64,000 nt of DNA from Theobroma cacao (taxonomy: Eukaryota > Streptophyta > Magnoliopsida > Malvales > Malvaceae). Below the pieces are notes generated by a model. It saw nothing but the letters and a program-made list of their open reading frames with translations, searched no databases and had not been told where the DNA came from. The stretch's first letter is position 1; each line of letters opens with the position of its first letter. Made by a program: the position numbers and the translations under genes. The stretch is taken from contig NC_030850.1 of the NCBI RefSeq assembly GCF_000208745.1, positions 12,905,965 through 12,969,964 of the forward strand. Direction: 5' to 3'. Positions 12,575-25,724 of the stretch are shown here, piece by piece.

Positions 12575-14171
12575 GTTGATGAATTTATAAAAATCTATCT
12601 CCTTTGCTTATGCAATATGAATATGCTCAAATTTAATGCAAATTTGCAAACAAAGATTTCGTGCAAGTGTACACGGTCGCAACAAGTAGTAAGTGATGAG
12701 TAAGTTGTCGATCCTCAAAGAGTTGGTCTAATACTTGATGCTAACTACCAAAATTAACACAAGCTAACCTTATCCAAACAATAAATTTTGAACTATGATA
12801 ACAAAAAAAATGTAATCTAATTAACTAAGTCTACTCTAAGTGATGCAATTGATCAATTGAATTAGAATCAATGGTCTAATATTCTAGGATTATGGTGTCC
12901 TTTAATACTTCATTTGGAATTGGGCTTGGTTAGTTACTTAATCTTAATGGAATTTGATATTAGTTTAAGATCTTAAGTTATGTGTAATCCTCCGTCGAGG
13001 TATTACACACTTGCTTAATCTATTTGCATCCTTATATGTCTATAGGAGACAAATAATTTAAGCTCTTTAAACTAAAGAATCCCAAATTAACTAAGTGTGG
13101 CAATTAGTCGTATTTCTACCCTAACTGCACATCAAAGCACTAAAATTCATTTTTAAGTGTTTCGAACACACCTTACTCAAGTTTAGGTCTAATTTAGGTT
13201 AACTTTTTCAAGTGTCATCTAAACACTTAAGCACATTTAATCGGTGATCAATCAATTAAATGGACAATAAATTCTAACTTTGAGTAAACTTCAAGATTTA
13301 CATTAAGACTAAGAAACCAACCAAACAATATCCAAACTACATAATAGAGTTAACCATAATCCTAGATTAATGAGTTTAGCTCAACATTTCACAAAGAAGA
13401 GTACACAATACAGCAAACAAGAGCATTGTTTTACAAAATGAGATAGAGAGAGAAAGATTCAAATCTAGAGAGAGAGATGTTCTGTTGCAGCTTTACAAGC
13501 TCCAGCCCTTGAATCTTCTTCTCTTTCACGTTTTTGCTTCAGCCTCTTCTTGCCCAAAGTGTCTCCCCCGAATCTGCCTCTTTTTCTGTGCAATAATTCC
13601 CCTTTTACACTCCCTTCTCATTCAGCCTTGACCTAGAATCTCTAGCTTAGCATATTCTTTTTTTTCTGACGTGTTCTCGCTGTAGCAAGTTTAGAATCTC
13701 ACTATAGCAAGTTTTTTGCTGACTTGGATTGCAAAGACATCTTCAATTTCACTGCAACGAGATTGGATTCTTGCTGCAGCGAAAATCCTTCTGCTATATT
13801 GTCGCTATTTCTCGCTGCAGCGAGAAACTCTCTACCTGGATGTTCTTGGATCTGCAACTTCCAGCTTTCTACTTCCATGTTCTCCTCCTTCCAGCTCCCT
13901 AGTGCAGAGTTGTTGTGGTCCTCGCATTCAGCTTCTCTTTCAAGCACCATTCCTTCAAAATCAAAAAGGTTAAATGGTCAAAAGTTGCATTGAGGGGATT
14001 TTTGACAAAACTAATGAAGCTCAAATTGTCTAAATGACACTAAACACCCCAAAAATTAACTTCTACTAAAAAGCATGAAAATTTGGTAAGGACTATGCTG
14101 AAAATAAAAAGAATAAGTACAATTCATGCTCCAAAAGAAAACTATGATAACTCTATGTAACAGAGTTATCA
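12575..14171. mobile_element. Probable solo LTR with 5-bp target-site duplication
   Basis: The segment begins TGTTGATG, ends GAGTTATCA (TG...CA) and is flanked on both sides by gtcat (12570-12574 and 14172-14176). It is 1597 bp and non-coding. It contains repeated CTGCAGCGA-like words around 13720-13830, including the palindrome CTCGCTGCAGCGAG. No internal retroelement genes are adjacent, which is what recombination between two LTRs leaves behind. The family is unknown to me. ORFs at 13702-13993 on both strands run through the CTGCAGCGA words and look non-genic. Confidence 0.6.
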
Positions 14172-14176
14172 GTCAT

Positions 14177-16401
14177 CTAAAGGCTCTTTCACAGGAAGTA
14201 ACATGTGTTATAGTGATGTATGTTTTGCTAGGATTGTATTTCAAGGCCCTAGTTGATTTCTCCTTAATTAGTCAAGGTACTTAGCCGTACCAAGCGATGC
14301 AATAAAATTCTTAATTTAAACAAACAAAAACATTATCATTAGTAACAAACAAGGTTCAGAGGTAATAAATAAATTATGTCACATAGATGAAAAAAATGCT
14401 TGATAATTTGAATGTTAAGAGTTGTGGTACAACAAAGATTTTGATAATAAGTTCTTAGTATTATTATAAGTTAATTACATATTTAATACCATATTAACTA
14501 TAATATAAATTTTCATTCAATCTATTGAAATTTTTCATATTAATTGCAATCATCAAAATCTATAGAAAAAGTGAGAAGTCACAAAACTTACATGATTCTA
14601 ATAACAACTTACATTATGTTTAAATGATAGTTATTTATCACACCTAGCCAACTCATTTCCTTTTCCTATTAATTCAAATGACAATTATTCATTTTATATG
14701 AATCAACTCTTACTTCATGCAAACAACATTTACTTTTACTATATAACCATCATTCATTTTATGTGAATTAACTCTCACTTCACATAAACAACATTTATTA
14801 TTATATAATTATTGTTCTTTCCATTAATTTGATAGGTTCACTTTGACCCGTGGCTTCACGGTTGTCCCACAAAAGTCGCCTTAAATTTGACCTTGTACCC
14901 ATTCCTCATCCATCCCTTCTGTTGCCCCTACTTTATTCATTGCCACCTTGTGCTTACACCAACTTTATCTTGCCCCTCGTGGGCCCTACTAATTATCGTG
15001 GCCTAGTTTTCCACTTCTGCTCTCTTATTTCCCTTCTATCTTCTTAACCAACTATACCTCAAATGATTTGATAGTTCGATCACCAACCCACATCTGACAA
15101 CACCACCATCAGAACTTGAAGCATGGGACCTATAGTTAATCCGGCCACTTGCTAAATCAGAAAAAAAATCCTTATTTTCGTCATTACCATCCCTGTCTTT
15201 ATTATCTTATTCTTCATCATCCATGTAATTGTAGTAGCAATCATTCCTCGAGTTCAACCTAGCTAAGTTGGGGTTCGAGTTAGAAGGAACTAAAATCCCA
15301 TAGCTCTTCTTTAAAGCCTTAACTGTGAGTTACCGACAATGGACACATGGCTGCATTAGGACATGGCAGGGAAGTATCAAGTGAAGCTGAGAACATTATA
15401 GAAAGACACTATTTGCTACTTGTTTAACTCCTTCTTATTCTTTTCTTATTAAAAAGAGATCTTTTTTATTGATATTACTAAATTTTATGTTTGGGTTCTA
15501 AGAATTTTCATCTACTTAACTTGTATCTTTCCATAGCTTTCAACGCTACTGAGAATGTTAGTCGCAAAGACTATGATTTGCAATTATCGTGTTAAAACTT
15601 TGAAGCAATTTTTGAATCACCAAAAAAATTAAAGAAGTAGAAATCAAATACAAATGTGATATTTGCGAATGTGGATTACCAACAAAGAAGCAAGATAATG
15701 ATAATGGCCATTAAAATATATATAAATACGACCACCTATATAAAATTTTATATTGATAGTTGTTATTTAGTTATTTTGAAATATTTTAAATTTTAATTTA
15801 GGTATTTATATTTGCTTTAATAAAAAAATATTTAAGTCTCCATATCAATTATTGGTAGGCATCAATGATTTATATATATGTTATTTTATTTCTTAGGTTT
15901 ATGTTTATTCATTATTATTTTAGTTGTGAAATTATGTAATCTTCTGTGTAACCTAATAATCTTGAATAGATTTTCAATTCGAATTACTGCACATGTGCTC
16001 CATCCGTGTTGCTTTTAGGTGGAAAATGTAATAGGAATAGTAAGCCAAAATAGGTGAAGGGAAAAGTAGTTTATTATTGATGAAGAGAAAAATTATGAAA
16101 GTAAATAAGATAAGGCTACAAGCAAATGAAAACATATGTAGTAGCACCAGTGTTTTTCTTGTGGGTGACTAACTTGACAGTCTATCATACTGTTGTTGTC
16201 TTTAGGATTGAGCAGAGGTCAGTTGTTAGTGCACAACCAATCAGAATAGTTGGTTATTCAGTGTCGATTACGACAGTTGGTTTTCTCGACTGATCGTCGA
16301 GGGATAGTTCTTTTCCCTCGAACTAACTGAAAAACTAAGACTATTTTTTATTTTTAATATATGGGGGAAATTACCCCTATAACCTTCATTAATTTCCCCT
16401 T
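14177..16401. other. Spacer, no gene seen
   Basis: AT-rich spacer with no coding potential that I can defend. An ORF at 14850-15047 is short, has no recognisable motif, and is flanked by low-complexity DNA. Confidence 0.55.
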
Positions 16402-16409
16402 TTTTCTTC

Positions 16410-17212
16410 TAGACTTGTCAAAATGGGCCTGACCCATTAGGCTTGCCCATTTTTTATTAAAAATGAGGTGGGTTGGATTTGAAAATTTAGGCCCATATTA
16501 GAACTGAGCTCAATTGGGCCAACCTATCTTATCCACGAGCTTTCCCAAGTTAGGGCGAGCCAACCCTGTAAGCTAAAAAAATAATAATTTTAGTTAATTT
16601 AATAATTTTATATATTTAGCTTTGTACAATTAATAATTTAGTTACCAATAGTATTACTTGTTTTATATATTTCAATGTCTTTAATCTTTACTTGTCAAAT
16701 TAATAATTTTAGTTAAGATTGAAACTCACTATCTCTTTTTCTTTTATGGAAATAACTATTAGATGATAAATTGATAATGATTCTGAACTTAAGACATCAT
16801 TGTTGTCTAAATAAGATTTAAATGTTTTGCTTGAGGATGAGAATCAAGGAAGACATAAATGAGTTTTGAAGTTTCTATTTATTTGTTATATACTTATGTT
16901 TAAGGGATAGTAGTTTGTATTAAAGATTGTAACTTTATTTATGTTTGATGTAATTTATTTACTTATTTATATTTGATATAATTTATTTGTTGGTAACATG
17001 TTTTTATTATTCAATTTATAAATTGAATCATGAAACAATTTTATTGATAAGGTGTTTATTAAGTAGAATTGTAAAAATGTATTTAAAAAAAAAAAAGAAA
17101 GGCCGACTTATCCCATAAGTTGGCAAGGGGTGGGCTAAGCTTGGCTTTTGATGGTCCTTGTAAAAAATGGGTGGGCCGGGCTGGGCTAGGCCAACCCATA
17201 TTGACATCTCTA
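16410..17212. mobile_element. Non-autonomous hAT transposon (803 bp) with perfect 8-bp duplication
   Basis: The ends are inverted repeats: TAGACTTGTCAAAATGGG on the left and, read from the right end, TAGAGATGTCAATATGGG (15 of 18 match). Both sides carry the 8-bp direct repeat ttttcttc (16402-16409 and 17213-17220), the length expected for hAT transposase. The sub-terminal DNA is rich in GGGCC/GGCCC words. There is no transposase ORF, so it would need an enzyme supplied in trans. Confidence 0.82.
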
Positions 17213-17220
17213 TTTTCTTC

Positions 17221-18453
17221 CATCCCCTCATTTGATTGATATACTCTTCATGTCACAAAATTTTCAAATCACTTCTAAACCCTAAAAACCCTTCATTTCA
17301 CTAATCACTTCACTATCGCCCCTGCCACTACTCTACTATCACTGTGCCTTAACCTCAGTGTTCCTTCTGGTCACCCCAAGCCTTAACTTTCCTACCCATT
17401 TCTGTACAAGGTAAAGAATGAGCATTTATCATCATTTATGTAATGGACATTTAACTTTGATCGAGTCCTACAATGGATATTATTATTGGGGTATTAATGC
17501 TGTTTATGTGTAAAATGTTATTGATGTCTGTGACTTTGTGATGACTTTGTAAGTAAGCATTAATGCTAATTGGTTGTAATGGGTATTATTGGTTACTGTG
17601 ATGATTGATCATTAATGCTCAAATACTTAATGGGTAAGTATTAATGTTGTGATGATTGGTCCAATTAAGCCCAAGCCTTTATAAAAATTGTCAAGTGGTT
17701 TTTTTCAGCTTGAGCTATTTAAGGCCAAGATATTTAAACTCAATAATTAACTAAATTCGACCCAACCATGATCAATTTCGGTTTAATCAATTTTCAATCT
17801 TCCTCAATCGATTTCGATCAGTTATTAGGGAAAATCAATTTGGTCGATTTTGGTTTCTCTAGAAATCAAAACCAACTGATACTTACCCTGAAATAAAATT
17901 ATCAACAGTTTCATTTTTATTAATGGTAAAAATGTGAATTCCCTAAAGCATTTAAAATGAAGGGTAACGACAAACATTTTAAGATAAGGTATTAAATTGA
18001 GCATGTAAAATTAGCCACACTCTTGTAATATAATTTTTTTCCCTCTTCATTAATTTCATCTATTTCTCGTTGAAAACCAATTTGATACTTTTCAAAATAC
18101 CTTTGTTATTCCAAAATACCACTTAAGGATTATCTTAAAAAAGGCTTGCAAAGTTGTTGTCTCTCACTATCCAAGTTTGCTTGCTTACAAGTTTTTTTTA
18201 TACATATATTCTCTTTTCTCTCTATTCATGAGAAATCTTGTTGGTAGTTAAAAGGCCTTTGTTTGAAATGTAAAACAAAAAAGATTCACATACTATGATG
18301 ATATTGCATTTTGATTAATAAACTGACCCCTTCAATCATGCAAGTTATGCCAATAAAATATATTAAAAAATATTACAGCAAATGAAAGCAGCCTAATGTG
18401 AATAGTTGATTTTGGTTATTACCTATTCTCTAACGAATTATTTTAAAGTGTAA
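17221..18453. other. Spacer, no gene seen
   Basis: AT-rich DNA with several aTTAATGcT-like words at 17480-17660 but no convincing gene or element ends. Confidence 0.5.
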
Positions 18454-19600
18454 TGTTGTCTAGAGAATAATGAGAACAACTAAAACAGTTAAAGTATTAT
18501 TTCATGCAGAACAACTAGAATAAATAAAGCACTATTCTATGTGGAACAACTAATACAAGTGTGACAACTACTTCTCACAAAATAACCACTTCACATGGAT
18601 AGCAATAAAAGTAACTCAGAATAAGTGACAAGGTTTATGGGTTATTTTCATCTTAGGATGTTCCGAAGAGTTTGACTTGATTGCTCATATATGGAGGTAG
18701 CTCAAAGGTCTTTCTCTTAACCTTTTCGTAAGTACAAGTGTTTCTCTTTCTTACCTTATTCTCATGTACCTATTCACGTAAATTTATTTCTTAACTTATT
18801 CTTGTATAGCTTTACCCGTATACCTCTTCCCTTTACCTTCTATTAAAAAATAAATCTTATTACTAGTGGTCAAAAAATCCATTACTTAAATAGTTACATA
18901 ATGAGTTTCTAACCATTACTCAACATTAAAGCTTAGTAACAGTGACTCAATATTAAAGCACTTATTAATAACATTATTCATTACAAGTATTAAAATTTAT
19001 TCTTACCTCCATTTCTAGCACTATATATAGAATCTTCACAATTCATTTGGAGGATTTTTTCCAAAGCCGTCACATTTTCACCAAGAACTTATCTTTTAAA
19101 CTCCTCTCACTAATTTTCTTATATTTTGTAATTCTCTACTTATTCTCTTCCACTTGGCACGAAACTCAATACTTTAGAAATTACTCGTATCTTTCTCTCC
19201 ATCACCTTTAATACAGCTTTTACTTGTTTGCAATGCTTCCTCTCTTTATCACAAAAACCCCTTTACATCTAAGTTTATCATTTTGAGGCTAGGCAAACAC
19301 TTACAATAAGATAAAATCCAAAAACTAGTCTCAAATTATCATAAAAAAAAGCTTTGACTCTCTTTATTTCAAAATCATATTTTTAGCCTTTCAAATATTT
19401 ATTCAATTAATTAATAGTTAAAAAAATTGAAATCCAATACCACATCACCTCTTATATGTTAAATAGACATTTTAATACTCAAATACTCCTTCTATCATTC
19501 TCCCAATAGTTTGTCATTAATTATTCTCAATATCATTTTGTGTATCTTTGTGTCATTAAATACCTTAGATTTTACCCTAACAACATTATGTGCAAGCAAA
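18454..19600 (+). repeat. LTR-like sequence with a TATA box
   Basis: It starts TGTTGTCTAGAG and contains three spaced copies of a gAACAACTA word (18475-18560). A strong TATA box, CTATATATAG, lies at about 19020, followed by a pyrimidine-rich leader-like stretch. This architecture is that of a retrotransposon LTR. I found neither a target-site duplication nor adjacent retroelement genes, and the right boundary is approximate. Confidence 0.3.
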
Positions 19601-20276
19601 GAGTTGCTACAAACTAACGCAGAACAAGTAAACGAAGAGGAAATGTTGAAGTTGTAGTAGCCTTAAAACCCTAAAAATTGAAAAATATACAAAAGGGAAT
19701 ATGGGAGCACTCATCAGAGGAAAGCAAATGTTGAAATTGCGGCAATCCAAAACTCAACAAAATTGCTACTGCTTGCTAGTAGCCGATAGGTTGAAGAGAG
19801 GAAAAAGCCCCAAGGGAATTATGTCCTTCAAAACAGCTTGCACTTTCCCTCACCCCCCAAGGAAATCACATTTCTGCCATTGATTTTAAAGGAGATTACC
19901 ACGGTAAAGTTATTTTCCTAGGAAAGCAATTTCCTCCCCTTTTATTAAATTCATAGGGAAGTGTCTTATTTTTCCTATCTATACCAAATGCACCCAAGAG
20001 TGAGTGTGGGTGGATACATGGCCTTCACCAAAAAGCTTGAATTTTATCCTAATAAAAAGCTTGATATTTTTTTTTCTTCGAAGGAAAAAGCTTGATATAT
20101 ATTCTTCAAATTTAGAATTTATATTTGAAGTTTTGACGTCCTAAAATAGAGTATTAATTAATTTTCTTAAAATAAGACTAAATATAGGTACTATTATATA
20201 TGTAAAAGTTAAAAATCATTGCCTTTTTGTTCAACTTTTGATTATTGGATTACTCATAAATGATATAAATAAATAT
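19601..20276. other. Spacer, possible MITE end
   Basis: No gene seen. The word ACCAAATGCACCC near 19985 resembles the terminal repeat of many plant MITEs, but I found no matching left end. Confidence 0.3.
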
Positions 20277-20281
20277 AAGAA

Positions 20282-20557
20282 TGTTATAAAATTAACTCAA
20301 AAGAACAAATAAAGATAACTAAAAGAACAAGAAAAGAAAGAAAGTATTTAGAGGGGAGAAAAGAGATCTTATTGAAGTGTGTTGACAAATGAACTGAGGG
20401 CGCCTATTTATAGGCAAATAACCTCCTTATCTTGATAGAATTCACAAGATGAAGATAAAACTTAGAGATTAGATGGATTAAATCCTAATCCAATCCAATT
20501 TACATCAAATCTAGATATAGATAGAATAAATGGATATTCACAAAAATATTCATAACA
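20282..20557 (-). repeat. 3' LTR of the copia element
   Basis: It is 276 bp and matches 25725-26000. The purine tract AAGGGGGAA (minus strand, 20566-20558) lies directly at its inner edge. It contains the word CTATTTATAGG, a likely LTR TATA region. Confidence 0.93.
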
Positions 20558-20589
20558 TTCCCCCTTGAATATCCATTGTGTTAAGAATA

Positions 20590-20765
20590 TGCCTCGTTAA
20601 AACCTTACAAGGAAAAAAAACCTCATGGGAAAAAATTCGAGTGAAGGAAAAAGAGTACATAATTCTTTTCACGAATACGCTTATGAAATACTGCCTCATT
20701 AAAAACCTTATCAAGAAAAACCTAATGGGAAAAACCTTGATGAAGGAAAAGAGTACAGTGCGTAT
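20590..20765 (-). repeat. Tandem ~102-bp duplication in the copia 3' leader
   Basis: Two copies begin TGCCTCGTTAAAACCTTA (20590) and TGCCTCATTAAAAACCTTA (20692), and each continues to a GAAGGAAAAGAGTACA-like end. The duplicated block lies between RNase H and the 3' LTR and is non-coding. Confidence 0.75.
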
Positions 20766-21000
20766 TTTACTCCCCCTGATAACTGCATTATTTAAGATCT
20801 TTAAAACGGCGCATCCTAATATTTTGTACCAATTTTTCGAATGTTGCAGTAGGAAGGGCTTTAGTAAACAAATCTGCTAGATTGTCACTTGAACGAATTT
20901 GTTGAACACTAATATCACCCTTTTCTTGAAGGTCATGAGTGAAGAAGAATTTTGGTGAAATATGTTTTGTTCGATCGTCTTTAATGTATCTTTCCTTTAA

Positions 21001-24000
21001 CTATGCTGTGCAAGCAGTATTATCCTCGTATAATATTGTTGGAATTTCTTTCTTGGTTGACAAATCACACATTTCTTGAATATGTTGAGTTACAGATCTT
21101 AACCAGACACATTCACGACTTGCCTCATGAATTGCTAAAATTTTTGCATAGTTAGAAGAAGTAGCAACTATAGTTTGCTTTACAGAACGCCATGAAATAG
21201 CCGTACGTCCATATGTGAATAAGTAACCTGTCTGGGATCGAGCTTTATGTGGATCTAATAAATATCCTGCGTCTGCATAACAAATTAAATCTGATTTTAA
21301 TGCATTTGAATAATATAAGTCCATATCCTTTGTTCCTCGAAGATATCAAAGTGTATGTTTAATTTCATTCCAATGCCTTCGAGTTGGAGAAGAACTATAT
21401 CTTGCTAATAAATTCACAGCAAATGAAATACCAGGTCGTGTATTGCTAACAAGATACATTAATGCTCCAATTGCACTAAGATATGGTACTTCAATACACA
21501 AAGTTCTTCATTATCCTCACGAGATCGAAAAGGGTCTTTTTTCACATCTAATGATCTTACAACCATTGGTGAACTCGATGGATGTGTTTTGTCCATATAA
21601 AATCGTTTTAGCACTTTCGCTATATAATTAGATTGATGAACAAAAATTCTATTTGTCAAGTGTTTAATCTGAAGACCCAAACAAAAATTCATTTTTCCAA
21701 GGTCTTTCATATCAAATTCTTCCTTTAAATAATCCACGGCTTTTGATAACTCTTCAGGAGTCCCAATAATATTTAGATCATCAACATAAAAAGCAATTAT
21801 CACAAATTCATATCTGAATCTTTTTATAAAAACACGTGGGCATATTGGATCATTTTTATAGCCTTCTTTCGACAAATTTTCACTAAGGCGATTATACCAC
21901 ATGCGTCCGGATTATTTTAATCCGTATAAAGATTTATTTAATTTGATCAAATAAATCTCCCGAGATTTCAAATTTTGTGCTTCAAGCAACTTAAATCCTT
22001 CAGAGATTTTCATACAGATATCATTTTCAAGTGAGCCGTATAAATAGGCTGTAACTACATCCATCAAACGCATTTCAAGCTTTTCACGTATTGCCAGACT
22101 AATTAAATATCGAAATGTAATTGCATCCACCACAGGAGAATATGTCTCTTCATAATCAATATCAGGGTTTTGGGTAAAACCTTGTGCGACAAGCCGTGCT
22201 TTATATCTCACAATCTCATCTTTCACATTTCATTTCCGCACAAATACCCATTTATATCCCACTGGTTTTACCCCATTTGGCGTATGGACTACAGGTCCAA
22301 AAACTTCACGTTTTGCAAGTGAATTTAATTCCATTTTGATTACTTCTTTCCACATTGGGCAATCATTTCTATATCTACATTCTTCAACAGATGTAGGTTC
22401 AAGATCCTCATTTTCTTTCATAATATTGAGCGCCACATTATATGCAAAAATATCGTCGACGTTTATTTCATTTCGGTTCCATCTTTTTTTCGTCATGACA
22501 TAATTTATTGAGATCTCTTTATTTTCACTAATTTCAGGTACCTGAATTTCTTCTGAAATTATGTCAGGGGTCTCTTCTGGAGTTTTTGTATCCTCTTCTT
22601 GACCATCTTGAATATTTGTTCCTTTTCTTTTTTGAGGAATTTTATCTTTGGAACCGATTGGTCTTCCACATTTCTGGTGTGTCTTAAACTCATTAGCAAC
22701 AACAAATTGTCCTATATCAATTCTGATTAGAGCATTTGTAGCTGGTATATGAGATTTAGTTACTCTTTGTAGGTCAGTAAATGCGTCTGGCAACTGATTT
22801 GCTATATTTTGCAAATGAATTATCTTTTAACTTCTTGTTCACATTGATTTGTGCAAGGATCAAAACTAGATAATGATAATGTATTCCAAGATATTTCGTT
22901 TTCCAGCTGCTTATTTTCTCCCCCTAATGTTGGAAAAATTATTTTATCAAAATGATAATCAACAAACCTTGTAGTGAATAAATCTCCTGTTGAAGGTTCT
23001 AGATATTTAATTATAGATGGAGATTCATATCCAACATATATTCCTAACCTCCTTTGAGGACCTATCTTTGTGCGTTGTGGTGGAGCAATTGGAACATAAA
23101 CCGCACATCCAAAAATTCTTAGATAGGAAATATTTGGTTCATGACCATAAACCAATTGTATATGGGAGAATTTATGATAACTTGTTGGCCTAATGCGTAC
23201 AAGTGCTACTGCATGCAAAATGGCATGTCTCCAAGCAAAAATTGGGAGTTTGGATTTCATAAGTAATGGCCTTGCATTCAATTTAAGGCATTTGATAAAC
23301 AATTTTGCTAAGCCATTTCGTGTATGAACATGACTAACAGATTGTTCAACATTTATTCTAATAGACATGCAATATTCATTAAAAGCTTGAGACGTAAATT
23401 CACTAGCATTGTCAAGGCGAATTGTCTTGATTGCATAATCAGAAAAATGTGCTCGCAAACGAATTATTTATGCAAGTAATCTTGCAAATGCCAAATTGCA
23501 AGTTGATAATAAGCACACATTTAACCATCTTGTTGATGCATCAATTAAAACCATAAAATATCTTAATGGTCCACATGATAGATGTATGGGTCCACATATA
23601 TCACCCTGAATACGTTCCAAAAACATAGGGGATTCAATCCCAACTTTTGCTGGTGATGGTCTTATAATTAATTTACCTTGAGAGCATGCAACACATGAGA
23701 ATTCATTAAATTAAAAAATCTTCTGGTTTTTCAATGGATGACCACATGGATTTTCAATAATTTTTCGCATCATTATTGATTCGGGATGGTATAACCGGTT
23801 ATGCCAAACATTAAAATTATCAGTAAACTTCTGGTTTACATAAGTTTCAATCATTTTAATTTTTGTGTGGTACATTTCAGAGGACAAAACGGGTAATTTT
23901 TCCAATACACATTTTTCACCCAATATAATAGATGTAATATGAAGATCTTCAGTGCCTCTTTCATTTGTTGTCTCAATATGATATCCATTCAAACGAATAT

Positions 24001-24319
24001 CTTTAAAACTCAATAAGTTTCTTTGAGACCTTGTAGAAAATAATGCATCTTTTATTATGAACTTTGTTCCTCCAAGTAGTGAAATATTGACTCTTCTAGA
24101 GCCTTCAATTAATCTTGTACTACCAAATATTGTATTGACATTAGCTTCTTCCATTTTCAAGTGGGAAAAATATTTCTTGTCTTTAAATATAGTGTGCATT
24201 GTAGCACTATCTATTAAACAAATATCTTCATCATTGATCTTGGATCTAACTAGATGAATATCCATATTTTCTTCAAGAAAATAAAATATATATAGTAAGA
24301 AACTCATATAAGAGAACAT
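21001..24319 (-). pseudogene. Broken copia pol: protease, integrase, RT, RNase H
   Basis: Protease (24319 onward) keeps CLIDSATMHT. The GAG-pre-integrase segment keeps VWHNRLYHPE. Integrase (23458-22820) keeps the RLDNASEF Asp, but the catalytic Glu of the AsnGlyLeuAlaGlu motif is Lys (NGLAKLFIK). RT (22814-21459) keeps YVDD and is split by stops near 22228 and 21905. RNase H (21324-21001) keeps CYADAGY, but its SNHAEI-type Glu also reads Lys (SNYAKI). Several changes are of the C-to-T/G-to-A type. In an intact element this polyprotein would reverse-transcribe and integrate the copy. Confidence 0.92.
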
Positions 24320-24455
24320 TAAATATAAACTTTGTTATTAAAATACAAAAAAAAATTCCTAATAAACATATTAAAACACATTAACTTCTTAATAGAATTA
24401 TACTAAACATACTAAGTTCCTAACAAGGTTGTACTAAAACACATCAACAAATAAT

Positions 24456-25490
24456 TTATGAAATTTCATTATTGAGATTTCCATCACCAATCAAATGATC
24501 AATTCGTCCTTCAGGATGGGCAAAAAAATCAGCAACATCCAAGTGTGTTATATCAACTTGGCTATCATCTTCAACAAAATTTGTTTCGATATTTTTTCCT
24601 TTATCTTTTAGTGATGTTTGATAAAGTTCAACAAGATGCTTTGGTGTACGACAAGTACGTGACCAATGGCCTTTCATTCCACATCGATAACAAACATTTT
24701 CTGTATTCCTTTGACTTTGTCCACCTTTGTCTTTTTCATGTATCTCTTCACTATTCATCCACTTCTGGTGGGTATTCTTATTATCAGAATAATAATTAGT
24801 ATAACCACCACAACTGCAATAATTATGACGATCTTTTTCACGTCCATGATTACAACCACAATCACGGCCAGAATTTCTAAATGATGTCGCATTCACTTCA
24901 GGGAATGGAGCAGAACCAGTTGGTCGAGATTCATGATTTTTCATCAATAACTCTTTATTTTCCTCAACCACAAAGAGACATGAAATCAGTTCAGAGTATT
25001 TCTTAAAGCCTTTTTCACGATATTGCTGTTGCAGGAGCACGTTTGAGGCGTGAAAAGTAGAGAATGTTTTTTCTAACAAATCAGCATTAGTCACTTTTTC
25101 TCCAAACAATTTTAATTTAGAACTAATTCTGTATAATGCTGAGTTATACTCAATTACAGTTTTAAAATCTTGCAATCGCAGATGCATCCAATCATAACGA
25201 GCTTTTGACAAAATTACTGTTTTCTAGTGGTCATATCTCTCTTTTAGACTTTTTTAAAGATCGACTGGATCTTTTATTATGAGATACTTAATTTTTAATC
25301 CTTCATGAAGATGGTAGTGAAGGAAAATCATTATTTTTGCCTTATCCTGATTAAATGCTTTATTTTCTTCTTTGATTGTGTCTCCAAGACCCATAGCATC
25401 TAAATGGATTTCAGTATCTAAAATCTAAGACAGATAGTTCTTGCCGATAATATCAAGAGCCACAAATTCAAGCTTTGTAAGATTTGACAT
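24456..25490 (-). pseudogene. Broken copia gag
   Basis: The ATG at 25490 opens MSNLTKLEF, typical of plant copia gag. Three in-frame stops follow in the N-terminal half, before AlaArgTyrAspTrp. The remaining open part (25211-24456) has the gag UBN2-like region and a zinc knuckle CYRCGMKGHWSRTC (C-x2-C-x4-H-x4-C). Confidence 0.9.
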
Positions 25491-25724
25491 TATGATAGCT
25501 TAAAAGAAAAAATAAATGTTAGTATTACACAATATATCAGAATTGGCAAGCAAAACAATAAATTGACTGATGAAAAATAGTTAATATAAAATTGAAAATT
25601 GACTTATTATAAATTTGTAAAATTTGGGCAAAACACTGAAGTGATAATAGACAAAATCACCTGAAGAAAAATTGAACTTCGATTTTGTGAAGCTTAAGTG
25701 TGTGAGAGAATCATGCTGATAACG

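Noticed and set aside
13702..13993. Overlapping ORFs on both strands
   Set aside because: They fall inside the probable solo LTR, and their content follows the repeated CTGCAGCGA words.
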